NCBI GenBank assembly: GCA_025363575.1
Contig: JANYDM010000109.1
Span: forward strand, 1 to 8,449
Reading direction: 5' to 3'
Length of the DNA: 8,449 nt
Origin: Betaproteobacteria bacterium
GTDB lineage: Bacteria; Pseudomonadota; Gammaproteobacteria; Burkholderiales; SG8-41
The translations under genes and the position numbers were made by a program. Positions within the stretch are counted from its first letter, which is position 1, and every line of letters starts with the position of its first letter. Positions 1 through 6,487 of the stretch are shown here, piece by piece. The notes beneath the pieces were generated by a model, which worked only from the letters and a program-made list of their open reading frames with translations, had not been told where the DNA came from and did not search any database.

Positions 1-948
1 TTACCGACGCAGCTCTTCGTATATATTTCGGGCGCTGCAACGGCCGGCAAATTGATGCGGCTGACCGAAGACCAGATGGAAAACGCGCTGGGCGCGGGTT
101 TCAATCAGGCGAGCGGCAGCCGTCAGATGGCGGTGGGCGCGGCCACACACATGCGCTCGATGCAGGCGGGGTTTTCGGGGCAGGGCGCGATACTCGCGGC
201 GGAGCTGGCGCAACGCGGTATTGTCGGCAGCAAGCAGTTCCTCGAAGGCCGCTACGGCGTATACAACACCTATATTCGCGCGGATGCGCCCGACTGGAAC
301 GCCATCGCCGGTGATCTCGGCACGCGGTTTCCGCTGCTGGAAAAGCACGGCTTCAAAGTGTGGCCCGCGTGCGGCTACACGCGCGCGACCAACACGGCCA
401 TCCTGCATTTGCGCGAGCAGCACAAATTGAAACCGGCCGATATCGATACGCTGACGGTCGTCGGCGGTACCGGCGCGACGAAACTCCTGTCCGAACCGCT
501 CGCGCAAAAGCGCCGGCCGCGCCTGAGCATAGACGCGAAGTTCAGCATTCCATTCACGAGCGCGATTGCGATGGTGCACGGCAATGTCGCGCTCAAGCAT
601 TTCACCGATGAAGCGTTGCGCGATCCCGCGGTGCTCGCGATGGCCGACCGCGTGAGTTATCGCGAAGAGGCTGGCCGCGAAGTGCAGTTTGGCGGAGATT
701 CGGCGACGTCACGGCCGACGGTCGAGATACGCACGCACGACGGCCGCGTACTAAGTCACCGCCCCGACGGCATGCCGGGTGATCCGCGCAATCCGGTGTC
801 GACCGGATCTCTCGAAGCGAAATTCCGCGATTGCGTGTCCTTCGCGGCGCGACCGGTTGCGGCGGACCGCGTCGAAAGCGCGATCGGCTTGATACGTAAA
901 CTCGAAACGGTGCCGGACGTGAGCGAAATCATCCGGCTGCTGTCGTAA
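1..948 (+). CDS. MmgE/PrpD family protein (2-methylcitrate dehydratase-like), 5' truncated
   Basis: The reading frame is open from the first base and stops at TAA 946-948, giving 315 residues. The family is usually about 450-480 residues, so roughly the N-terminal third lies outside the window. An internal ATG at 52 is not the start, because the residues before it (ending AATAGKLMRLTEDQMENALG) already fit the family. Typical features are the NALG-GFNQASG segment, the GQGAILAAELAQRG helix, a GRYGVYNTY stretch, the SIDAKFSIPFTSAIAMVHG core and a C-terminal LETVPDVSEIIRLLS helix. Members dehydrate or hydrate citrate-like acids (2-methylcitrate dehydratase), while others have decarboxylase or unknown activities, so the substrate cannot be read here. 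It is probably cytoplasmic. It is the first visible gene of a run with a lyase and a LeuCD-like hydro-lyase, which supports a role on a branched tri- or dicarboxylate. The family assignment is strong; the exact reaction is unknown. Confidence 0.9.
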   Translation, partial: LPTQLFVYISGAATAGKLMRLTEDQMENALGAGFNQASGSRQMAVGAATHMRSMQAGFSGQGAILAAELAQRGIVGSKQFLEGRYGVYNTYIRADAPDWNAIAGDLGTRFPLLEKHGFKVWPACGYTRATNTAILHLREQHKLKPADIDTLTVVGGTGATKLLSEPLAQKRRPRLSIDAKFSIPFTSAIAMVHGNVALKHFTDEALRDPAVLAMADRVSYREEAGREVQFGGDSATSRPTVEIRTHDGRVLSHRPDGMPGDPRNPVSTGSLEAKFRDCVSFAARPVAADRVESAIGLIRKLETVPDVSEIIRLLS

Positions 949-951
949 ACC

Positions 952-957
952 AAGGGG
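952..957 (+). promoter_or_regulatory. Shine-Dalgarno site for the 40-codon gene
   Basis: AAGGGG lies 8 nt before the ATG at 966, in the 17-nt gap after the MmgE/PrpD stop codon. It supports translation of the short frame, which would otherwise be easy to dismiss. Confidence 0.55.
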
Positions 958-965
958 CAAATCCG

Positions 966-1088
966 ATGCAACCGATGCACAAAGTCGTTTTAAAGCCTGC
1001 CGTCGACAAATTATTCGCGCAGGTCGGCGCGCTCGACAAAGCGGGCGACATGCGCGCGGTTGCCGCGATACTCAGAGAAAAAGCCTAA
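966..1088 (+). CDS. Small protein of unknown function (40 aa)
   Basis: ATG at 966 opens a 40-residue frame ending TAA 1086-1088. It starts 17 nt after the MmgE/PrpD stop and ends 4 nt before the ATG of the lyase gene, so it fills the gap between two real genes almost exactly. An AAGGGG ribosome site stands 8 nt upstream. The product begins MQPMHKVVLKP and ends with a probable amphipathic helix (DKLFAQVGALDKAGDMRAVAAILREKA). It has no Cys, no membrane segment and no recognisable domain. It could be a small accessory protein or a leader that couples translation of the lyase; alternatively it is a chance frame. I do not recognise it and assign no function. The ribosome site and tight fit argue for a real gene, but its length alone would not. 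Confidence 0.5.
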   Translation: MQPMHKVVLKPAVDKLFAQVGALDKAGDMRAVAAILREKA

Positions 1089-1092
1089 ACCT

Positions 1093-2049
1093 ATGACCAT
1101 AGCTCAATCTTCCGCACCTTCAGCCGCCAGATCTGCACAGCTGCAGAAGCTGATTCATCGCAAAGACAAGGTGCTGGCAATATTGCATCCGCCGACCGCG
1201 GCGCTCGCGCGCGTGATGGAGCAGGCCGGGTGCGAAGCCGGCTTCGTCGGCACTGGCGGTGTCGTCGGCGGCTACACCGGCTATGCCGACGTCGGCGCAA
1301 TCACGTTGATGGAATGCGTCCAGGTTGCGGGCTGGATCGCGCAGAGCGTGAAGTTCCCCGTGATGATGGACGCCGACACCGGGCACGGCGGCATCATGGC
1401 GGTGCGCCGGCTCGTGCGTGAATGCATCCATGCCGGGGTGGCGGGGATCAGGCTCGAAGACCAGCCGCTCGAAGGCAAGCGCAAGACGCAAAGCGCCGGC
1501 ATGGAAGTGGTCCCGCGCGATCAGGCAGTCGCGCGCTACCGCGCCGCGGTCGACATGAAGAACGAGCTCGATCCCAATTTCGTCATCATGGCGCAGTGCT
1601 ACGCGCGCGATGCTTCGAACGGCGGCCTCGATGAATGCCTGGCGCGCCTCAAGATTTATCGCGAAGAGGCGGGCGTCGACTGGGTGCAGCTCGAATCGCC
1701 GCATTCGATCGAAGAGATCAAACTCGCGCGCGCAGCGGTGTCAGGCCCGCTGTCGTTCATGAAAGGCAAGCTGCCGCGCTACCTCGGGCTCGACGAGCAT
1801 CTGGCGCTCGGCATCAACATCGCCTGGTACCCGACTTTCACGCATCACATTATGTGGGCCGCGATGTGGGACTTCATGCAGAATTTTCAGAAGTCGGGTG
1901 TGGGCGCATGGGAAGAGTTTCTTGCGCAACGCAAGGACAAGCCGTACCCGGTATCCGAAGTCGGCCCCGATGGCGAAGGGCTGGCGAAGCAGCAGGAGCT
2001 TGAGAAACGGTATTTTTCGGCGGCGATGTTGAAGAAATACGAGAGCTGA
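1093..2049 (+). CDS. Isocitrate lyase/PEP mutase superfamily protein (2-methylisocitrate lyase-like, atypical catalytic loop)
   Basis: The product has 318 residues from ATG 1093. An in-frame TTG at 1060 would lie inside the preceding small gene and add an unconserved tail, so ATG is preferred, although its ribosome site is weak. The fold signature is clear: VGTGGVVGGYTGYAD (52-66), the metal-binding DADTGHGG (93-100), IRLEDQ (119-124), DPNFVIMAQCYA (160-171) and VQLESPHS (198-205). These match the (beta/alpha)8 lyases that split isocitrate-type acids into two smaller acids using Mg2+. In methylisocitrate and isocitrate lyases the flexible loop after EDQ carries K-R/K-C-G-H. Here it reads KRKTQSAG (129-136), with no Cys or His. 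The usual MAR-T-D-A segment is MAQCYA, so the carboxylate-binding Arg is a Gln. The superfamily is certain; the substrate is probably not methylisocitrate. A different lyase or an alpha-keto acid decarboxylase are alternatives. It is separated from the hydro-lyase gene by 1 nt. Confidence 0.88.
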   Translation: MTIAQSSAPSAARSAQLQKLIHRKDKVLAILHPPTAALARVMEQAGCEAGFVGTGGVVGGYTGYADVGAITLMECVQVAGWIAQSVKFPVMMDADTGHGGIMAVRRLVRECIHAGVAGIRLEDQPLEGKRKTQSAGMEVVPRDQAVARYRAAVDMKNELDPNFVIMAQCYARDASNGGLDECLARLKIYREEAGVDWVQLESPHSIEEIKLARAAVSGPLSFMKGKLPRYLGLDEHLALGINIAWYPTFTHHIMWAAMWDFMQNFQKSGVGAWEEFLAQRKDKPYPVSEVGPDGEGLAKQQELEKRYFSAAMLKKYES

Positions 2050-2050
2050 G

Positions 2051-3337
2051 ATGACGAAACCGCAAACCATGGCGGAAAAGCTGCTGTCGCGGCATAACCT
2101 CGCGGGCGCGCCGGTGTACGCGGGCGATATCCTCGAGGCTCGCATCGACGGCGCGATGTGCCACTACCACGCGACGGAGCCGATGCACGATCTCGCGCTG
2201 CAGGCGGGGTTCAAGGACGGCCTGCCGCGCGTGTGGGATCCGGACCGCGTGTTTATCCTGCTTGATCACCATCAACCCACGCTGAACCAGGCGCAGGCCG
2301 ATAAGAACGCGCTGATCCGCACCGAGGTGAACCGGCTCGGCATCAAATGCTTTCACGACGCGGAGCCGGGAATCGCGCACCAGATGATGGCCGATTACGG
2401 CCTGATGCGGCCGGGCGAGCTCGTCGTCGGCAACGATTCGCACACGATCAGTTACGGCGCGCTCAATTGCGGCGGCGCGGGTATCACGCGCGCCGACATG
2501 TTCTTCGTCCTTCTGTTCGGCGAGCTGTGGTTCCAGGTGCCGCCGACCGTCAAGATCGTGCTCGACGGCAAACAGCCGGCTTATCCGATCGCAAAGGACA
2601 TCATCCTGTATCTCGCCGGCAAGTATGGCGATGATTTTGCGGGGAGCCTGTCGATTGAGTACGCTGGCACGCTAACGCCGCAGCTCTCGATCGACAGCCG
2701 CATGTGCCTGTCGGCGCACGGTGTCGAAGTCGGCGCCAAGTTCGCGCTGTTTCCGTTCGACGATGTGACACGCGAGTTCGTAGAGAAGCGAACCGACAAG
2801 CCGTACGAGCCGATCGCGGCGGATGCGAACGCCGTATATGAAAAAGAAATCCACTTGAACGTCGACGAGATGCCGTTCGTCGTCGCGAAGCCGCACCAGT
2901 TCGGCAACGTATGTCCCGTTGGCGAAGTCTCGGGCACGCGCATCCACCAGGCGCAGATCGGCTCGTGCGCGAACGGCCGTTATGAAGATATCGAGATCGC
3001 CGCGCGCATGCTCAAGGGCCGCAAGGTCGCCAAAGGCGTGCGCTTCCTGATTTCTCCGGCGTCGCAGCAGGTTTATCTGCAATGCCTGAAGGCAGGGCAT
3101 GTGGAGACGCTGGTGGAGGCGGGCGCGCAGGTGATCACGCCGGGCTGCGGCATCTGCCAGCCGAAAGTGGGTTTCCTTTCGGATGGCGAAGTGTGCATCA
3201 CGGCAACCACGCGTAACTTCAAAGGTCGCAAAGGCAGTCAGAGCGCGGAGATTTATCTCGGCGGGCCACTGACCGTGGCGGCAGCGGCGGTCGCCGGTAC
3301 TATCGAAAATCCGAAAGAGGTGTTCGATGAGCTTTGA
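2051..3337 (+). CDS. Aconitase/3-isopropylmalate dehydratase family, large subunit (LeuC-like)
   Basis: The product has 428 residues, the size of the two-subunit homoaconitase/isopropylmalate isomerase branch rather than one-chain aconitases (about 850-900). The ATG follows the lyase stop TGA by one base, with GAGAG 5 nt upstream. The active-site landmarks are present: DHHQPT (72-77), GNDSHT (127-132), IGSCANGR (303-310) with Cys306, and PGCGICQP (364-371) with Cys366 and Cys369. These three Cys bind the 4Fe-4S cluster whose free iron activates the substrate hydroxyl. The C-terminal TTRNFKGRKG segment and GGPLTVAAAAVAGTI are also typical. Expected activity is stereospecific hydration or dehydration of an aconitate-, citraconate- or maleate-like acid, together with the small subunit encoded next. 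A housekeeping leucine role is unlikely because no leuA or leuB lies nearby and the sequence diverges from canonical LeuC. Related pairs include homoaconitase and 2,3-dimethylmalate dehydratase. The substrate is unresolved. Confidence 0.92.
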   Translation: MTKPQTMAEKLLSRHNLAGAPVYAGDILEARIDGAMCHYHATEPMHDLALQAGFKDGLPRVWDPDRVFILLDHHQPTLNQAQADKNALIRTEVNRLGIKCFHDAEPGIAHQMMADYGLMRPGELVVGNDSHTISYGALNCGGAGITRADMFFVLLFGELWFQVPPTVKIVLDGKQPAYPIAKDIILYLAGKYGDDFAGSLSIEYAGTLTPQLSIDSRMCLSAHGVEVGAKFALFPFDDVTREFVEKRTDKPYEPIAADANAVYEKEIHLNVDEMPFVVAKPHQFGNVCPVGEVSGTRIHQAQIGSCANGRYEDIEIAARMLKGRKVAKGVRFLISPASQQVYLQCLKAGHVETLVEAGAQVITPGCGICQPKVGFLSDGEVCITATTRNFKGRKGSQSAEIYLGGPLTVAAAAVAGTIENPKEVFDEL

Positions 3338-3836
3338 TCTGGACAAAATGATCAAAGGCCGCGTGTGGAAGTTCGGCGACTCGGTCGAAACCGATGCGAT
3401 CAATCCGTACTACCTGTATCCGACGATGGAAGAACTCAAGCAGCACACGATGGAAGTCTACCGGCCCGAGTTTCCGAAAGAAGTGAAGCCTGGTGACATC
3501 CTCGTCGGCGGACGAAATTTCGGCTGCGGGTCGAGCCGGCCGGGACTCGTGCTGCGCGAAGTCGGCGTCGCGGCCATCGTGGTGGAGTCGGTGTCGCGGC
3601 TTTTCATGCGCAACAGCATCGCGCGGGCGATGCCCATCTTCATGGCGCCCGGCATCACAGGCATCGTCAACGATGGCGAAACGCTTGAAGTCGATTATCC
3701 GAACGGCGTGGTGCGCAACCCCGCTAATGGCAAGAGTGTTGCGATAAGGGCGTTTCCGCCCCTGATCGTGCGCATCGTGAACGCGGGCGGACTGCTGGAG
3801 TTTGCGCGGCAGCGGTATTTGGCGGAGAAGCGCTAA
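3327..3836 (+). CDS. Aconitase/3-isopropylmalate dehydratase family, small subunit (LeuD-like)
   Basis: The product has 169 residues, normal for the separate swivel-domain subunit. The ATG overlaps the large-subunit gene by 11 nt and has AGAGG 6 nt upstream, so the two are translationally coupled, as expected for a stoichiometric complex. The domain hallmark GRNFGCGSSRPG (62-73) is present, followed by VGVAAIVVESVSRLFMRNSI (79-98), also typical. Two positions stand out. The usual GCGSSRE is GCGSSRP. The loop between the first strand and helix, which reads YLRT or YLV-type in homoaconitases and isopropylmalate isomerases and helps choose the substrate side chain, reads YYLYPT (28-33) here. The protein should cap the iron-sulfur active site of the large subunit. 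Its altered loop suggests a substrate other than isopropylmalate; this is an inference from the sequence. Confidence 0.9.
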   Translation: MSFDLDKMIKGRVWKFGDSVETDAINPYYLYPTMEELKQHTMEVYRPEFPKEVKPGDILVGGRNFGCGSSRPGLVLREVGVAAIVVESVSRLFMRNSIARAMPIFMAPGITGIVNDGETLEVDYPNGVVRNPANGKSVAIRAFPPLIVRIVNAGGLLEFARQRYLAEKR

Positions 3837-3855
3837 TTCTTTGCCCCCTCCCTAA

Positions 3856-3894
3856 CCCTCCCCCGCGCCGAGCGCAACGGAGGGAATTTATTTT
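3856..3894. terminator. Hairpin between convergent genes, probable terminator
   Basis: CCCTCC (3856-3861) pairs with GGAGGG (3879-3884). Inside, GCGC (3865-3868) pairs with GCGC (3872-3875) around a CGA loop, leaving a 3x3 internal loop. On the + strand the stem is followed by an A/T-rich tail, AATTTATTTT (3885-3894), which suits a rho-independent end of the LeuCD transcript. The tail overlaps the stop codon of the opposing FAD gene (TAA complement at 3888-3890). A further CCCTCC copy at 3846-3851 could form a competing stem. Confidence 0.5.
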
Positions 3895-5378
3895 GTCGCG
3901 TGTTCCGCTGCTTCGCGGCCGGCGATGCGGCCAAACACCGAGCCCGCCATCAACCCGGTGCTGCCGGGATAGTTGAAGTAGTAAAGTCCGCCGACCAGTT
4001 CGCCCGCCGCATAGAGCCCGGGAATCGGCGCGTCTTCCATATCGAGCACGTGGGTGGAAGTGTCGATCTTGAGTCCGCCGAACGTGAACGTGATGCCGCA
4101 GCCGACCGAATAAGCTTCGAACGGCGGCTTCTCCAGTACGTTGGCCCAGTTGGTCTTGTCGATTGCGAGGCCCACCGTCGTGCGGCCGTCTTTGACGTTG
4201 GGATCGAACGGCACATCGCGTTTGACCGCGGCGTTGTATTCGCGCACGGTGTCCAGAAAATTCTGCGGATGCACGTCCTGCATTTTTTCGACCAGGCCTT
4301 CGAGCGTGTCGGCCTGCACCTTGGTCGCGCCGCGCAATTTGTATTCGTCGCGCATCACGTGCTTGACCTGCTGGTCGAAGATCTGCCAAGCGAAACTGCC
4401 GGGCTGCTGCAGCACGACGCGCCCGTATTTTGCGTACGTGTAATTGCGGAAGTCGGCGCCTTCATCGACGAAGCGCTTGCCATCGGCGTTGACCATGATG
4501 CCGAACGGATAGCTATGCCGGTATCCCGCATGCGGCGCATTGACGTCGCCGAAATCCGGCGCGTAGCGCTCCCATGCAACGGAATGGCAGCCCGACCACT
4601 GGCCGTACGACTGCGCGCCGATGTCGAGCGCCATGCTGATGCCGTCGCCGGTGTTGTAGCGCGTGCCGCGCACTTTCGCCATGTCCCAGCCGGGGCCGAG
4701 GTAGCGCGTGCGCATTTCGCGGTTCGCTTCGAATCCGCCGCAGGCGAGCACGACGGCTTTGGCGCGAATTTCATGCGCTACGCCATTGGCCATGACGCGC
4801 ACGCCTTCGACGCCGGACGCGCCCTGCAGCAGTCCCGTCGCACGCGTCTGGTAGCGCACTTCGATGCCATGCTTGTCTGCGGCTTTGTAGTGCAGCTCCA
4901 TGAGGCCGGTGCCGCCTCCGTTGGCGAAAATCACGACGCCGCCGAAGAATTTGAAGCGGCCATTGACGTTATAGGCCTGGCGCCCGTAGTTGGGCATGAA
5001 GCGGATGCCGCGCTCGCGCATCCAGTGCACGGTGCCGGTGCTTTCCTTGACGATGGTTTCGGCGAGATCGGGGTCGATGTAGTACTGCGTGATGCGGCCG
5101 AGATCGTCGAGATATTGTTCGGCGGTGTATTCGCCGAAATCCGAGCGCGCGATTTCATCGTCGGTCAGGTCGGGCACGATTTTCCTGATGTCATCCGCGC
5201 CGTGATGGACCATGCGGAAGCCGCCGCCGGTGTACGCGCTGTTGCCGCCGCGCTTGTCCTGCGGCGCGCGCTCGAGCACGAGCACGCGCGCGCCTCGCTC
5301 GCGCGCTGACAGCGCGGCGCACATCGCTGCATTGCCGCCGCCAAGTACGATTACGTCATAAGTCGATTGTTGTGACAC
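3888..5378 (-). CDS. FAD-dependent dehydrogenase, tricarballylate dehydrogenase (TcuA)-like
   Basis: The product has 496 residues if read from the GTG at 5378. The frame runs open to 5483, but no ATG precedes the FAD-binding fold, and GTG gives a natural short lead (VSQQSTYDVIVLGGG) with a weak GAAAG 7 nt upstream. The N-terminal dinucleotide-binding motif is LGGGNAA (12-18), followed by the ribose-binding Glu36 in LVLERAP and RGGNSAYTGGGFRM from residue 43. The HSYPFGIMVNADGKRFVDEG stretch and the C-terminal PGLYAAGE (453-460) and STGLMAGSVFGRIAGREAA close the FAD site. GGGNAAMCAALSARERGA and RGGNS resemble TcuA, which oxidises tricarballylate to cis-aconitate, and the wider fumarate reductase/succinate dehydrogenase flavoprotein group. 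No signal peptide is present, so it is probably cytoplasmic. No TcuB-type electron-transfer protein is visible here. A 3-ketosteroid dehydrogenase-like or other fumarate-reductase-like role is possible, but the neighbours favour a carboxylic acid substrate. Confidence 0.82.
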   Translation of the reverse strand: MSQQSTYDVIVLGGGNAAMCAALSARERGARVLVLERAPQDKRGGNSAYTGGGFRMVHHGADDIRKIVPDLTDDEIARSDFGEYTAEQYLDDLGRITQYYIDPDLAETIVKESTGTVHWMRERGIRFMPNYGRQAYNVNGRFKFFGGVVIFANGGGTGLMELHYKAADKHGIEVRYQTRATGLLQGASGVEGVRVMANGVAHEIRAKAVVLACGGFEANREMRTRYLGPGWDMAKVRGTRYNTGDGISMALDIGAQSYGQWSGCHSVAWERYAPDFGDVNAPHAGYRHSYPFGIMVNADGKRFVDEGADFRNYTYAKYGRVVLQQPGSFAWQIFDQQVKHVMRDEYKLRGATKVQADTLEGLVEKMQDVHPQNFLDTVREYNAAVKRDVPFDPNVKDGRTTVGLAIDKTNWANVLEKPPFEAYSVGCGITFTFGGLKIDTSTHVLDMEDAPIPGLYAAGELVGGLYYFNYPGSTGLMAGSVFGRIAGREAAEHATK

Positions 5379-5416
5379 GGCAATGCTTTCAGGGAGGTTG
5401 TACGGAGCAGCACGTA

Positions 5417-5439
5417 TTTTGACGCGCCGATTTTTGACG
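5417..5439 (+). repeat. Direct repeat TTTTGACG, two copies
   Basis: TTTTGACG occurs at 5417-5424 and again at 5432-5439, 15 bp apart, inside the divergent intergenic region. The second copy contains the -35 box of the predicted promoter. It could be chance, a duplicated promoter element or an activator half-site. Confidence 0.35.
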
Positions 5440-5462
5440 GGCACAAGCGAGCTACGTATACT
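5434..5462 (+). promoter_or_regulatory. Predicted sigma70 promoter of the Bug-Bug-GntR operon
   Basis: The -35 box TTGACG (5434-5439) and the -10 box TATACT (5457-5462) are separated by exactly 17 nt. Each matches the consensus at 5 of 6 positions. Transcription would start near 5468-5470, leaving a leader of about 40 nt to the ATG at 5509, or about 16 nt to a GTG at 5485. No equally good promoter was found on the other strand for the FAD gene. Confidence 0.75.
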
Positions 5463-5476
5463 AGTGTATACACGAG
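5456..5476. promoter_or_regulatory. Candidate GntR operator: two GTATAC elements one helical turn apart
   Basis: GTATAC occurs at 5456-5461 and 5466-5471, with start points 10 bp apart. The second sits in a perfect 10-bp palindrome GTGTATACAC (5464-5473), which extends imperfectly to CTAGTGTATACACGAG (5461-5476). The first overlaps the -10 box and the second covers the expected transcription start, so a bound protein would block RNA polymerase. GTATAC-centred palindromes are known operators of FadR/FCD-type GntR regulators, and one is encoded at 7460-8119 in the same predicted transcript. The pairing of this regulator with this site is inference. Confidence 0.6.
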
Positions 5477-5508
5477 AATTCAAAGTGTCCAGTTACCGGA
5501 TTTCGCTC

Positions 5509-6483
5509 ATGCACCGCCATTCAATATCCGGCTTAGCCGCAGCCTTCGTGTTGCCAGCGTGCGTTGCATTCGCGCACGCCGCCGACGATTATCCGAAAAA
5601 GCCGGTGCGTTTTATCGTCGGCTTCTCGCCCGGAGGCGGCAGCGACATCCTCGCGCGCCTGCTGAGCGAGAAGCTCACCGCAAGCTGGGGCCGTCCATTC
5701 GTGGTCGACAATCGGAGCGGTGCCGGCGGTACGATTGCGCTGACGCTGACTGCGAACGCAGCGCCCGACGGCTATACGGTCATGATGATATCGGGCAGCC
5801 AGATCACGAACGCGGTGCTGATGACGAAGCTGAACCTCGATGTGCTGAAAGCCTACGCGCCCGTCACGCAGGCGACTTCGCAGCCGTACATACTTGTCGT
5901 GCATCCGTCGGTCGCGGCGAAAAGCGTGAAAGAGCTGATCGCGCTCGCCAAGGCCAATCCCGGCGCGCTTAATTATGCGTCGTCCGGCACGGGATCGTTT
6001 GCTCACCTCGGCATGGAATTGTTCAACGTGATGACCGGCACGCAGATGGTCCACATTCCGTTCAAGGGCAGCGGCGCAGCGATAATCGATCTGCTCGGCG
6101 GTCAGGTGCAACTCGCGCTGACGAGCGCGATATCCGGCATGCCGCATCTTAAGACCGGCAAGCTGCGCGGCCTTGCCGTCACGACGCTCAAGCGCTCGCC
6201 GGTGATACCCGACTATCCGACTGTCGCCGAAGCGGGCGTGCCCGGCTACTCCGTGGACGGCTGGTACGCAGTGGTTCTGCCGGCGAAAACGCCAGTCGCC
6301 ATCGTCAACAAATTAAACAGGGAACTCGTTCGATTGCTCGATACGCCCGCGGTTGTGGAGGCGCTGGCCAGGGATGGTGCGGTTCCAGCGCCCAGTACGC
6401 CCGTGCAGTTGCAGGAAACGATGCGCGCCGAGCTGGCCAAGTGGGCGAAGGTCGTCAAAAGCGCCGGCCTGAAAATGGATTGA
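5509..6483 (+). CDS. Bug/TctC-family tripartite tricarboxylate transporter substrate-binding protein (first copy)
   Basis: The product has 324 residues from ATG 5509, normal for the family. The start gives a classic Sec signal peptide: a basic MHRH, then a hydrophobic core and an AHA-type cleavage site near residue 24, just before ADDYPKKPVRFIVGF. A GTG at 5485 with GAGA 7 nt upstream is an alternative start that adds eight residues. Family landmarks are VGFSPGGGSD (about 37-46), VVDNRSGAGGTI, the ASSGTGSFAHLGMELF segment, HIPFKGSGAAIIDLLGGQV and PDYPTVAEAGVPGY. These proteins trap carboxylates and other small acids in the periplasm and pass them to TctA/TctB membrane proteins, neither of which is in this window. 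The gene sits directly behind the predicted promoter and operator and 4 nt before a second homologue. The ligand cannot be read from sequence; a tri- or dicarboxylate is suggested by the nearby enzymes. Confidence 0.93.
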   Translation: MHRHSISGLAAAFVLPACVAFAHAADDYPKKPVRFIVGFSPGGGSDILARLLSEKLTASWGRPFVVDNRSGAGGTIALTLTANAAPDGYTVMMISGSQITNAVLMTKLNLDVLKAYAPVTQATSQPYILVVHPSVAAKSVKELIALAKANPGALNYASSGTGSFAHLGMELFNVMTGTQMVHIPFKGSGAAIIDLLGGQVQLALTSAISGMPHLKTGKLRGLAVTTLKRSPVIPDYPTVAEAGVPGYSVDGWYAVVLPAKTPVAIVNKLNRELVRLLDTPAVVEALARDGAVPAPSTPVQLQETMRAELAKWAKVVKSAGLKMD

Positions 6484-6487
6484 ACGG

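Noticed and set aside
259..264. Single GTATAC inside the MmgE/PrpD gene as another operator
   Set aside because: It is a lone 6-bp match within coding sequence, without the paired spacing or the flanking palindrome seen at 5456-5476.
1060..1092. TTG at 1060 as the start of the lyase
   Set aside because: It would overlap the preceding small gene by 29 nt and add an unconserved basic tail; ATG 1093 fits the gene spacing better.
1120..1704. A 194-codon open frame on the - strand within the lyase gene
   Set aside because: It is antisense to a clearly coding region, with no recognisable protein features.
3841..3884. CCCTCC-rich tract as a mobile repeat or CRISPR-like element
   Set aside because: Only two short copies of the unit are present with no regular spacing; it is better explained by the terminator hairpin between convergent genes.
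3900..5309. A 469-codon open frame on the + strand opposite the FAD gene
   Set aside because: It mirrors the FAD gene exactly in extent, its product is low-complexity and rich in Ala, Arg, His and Val with no domain, and long antisense frames are expected in GC-rich genes.
5391..5397. AGGGAGG on the + strand as a ribosome site
   Set aside because: No start codon follows at suitable spacing, and it lies upstream of the predicted transcription start.
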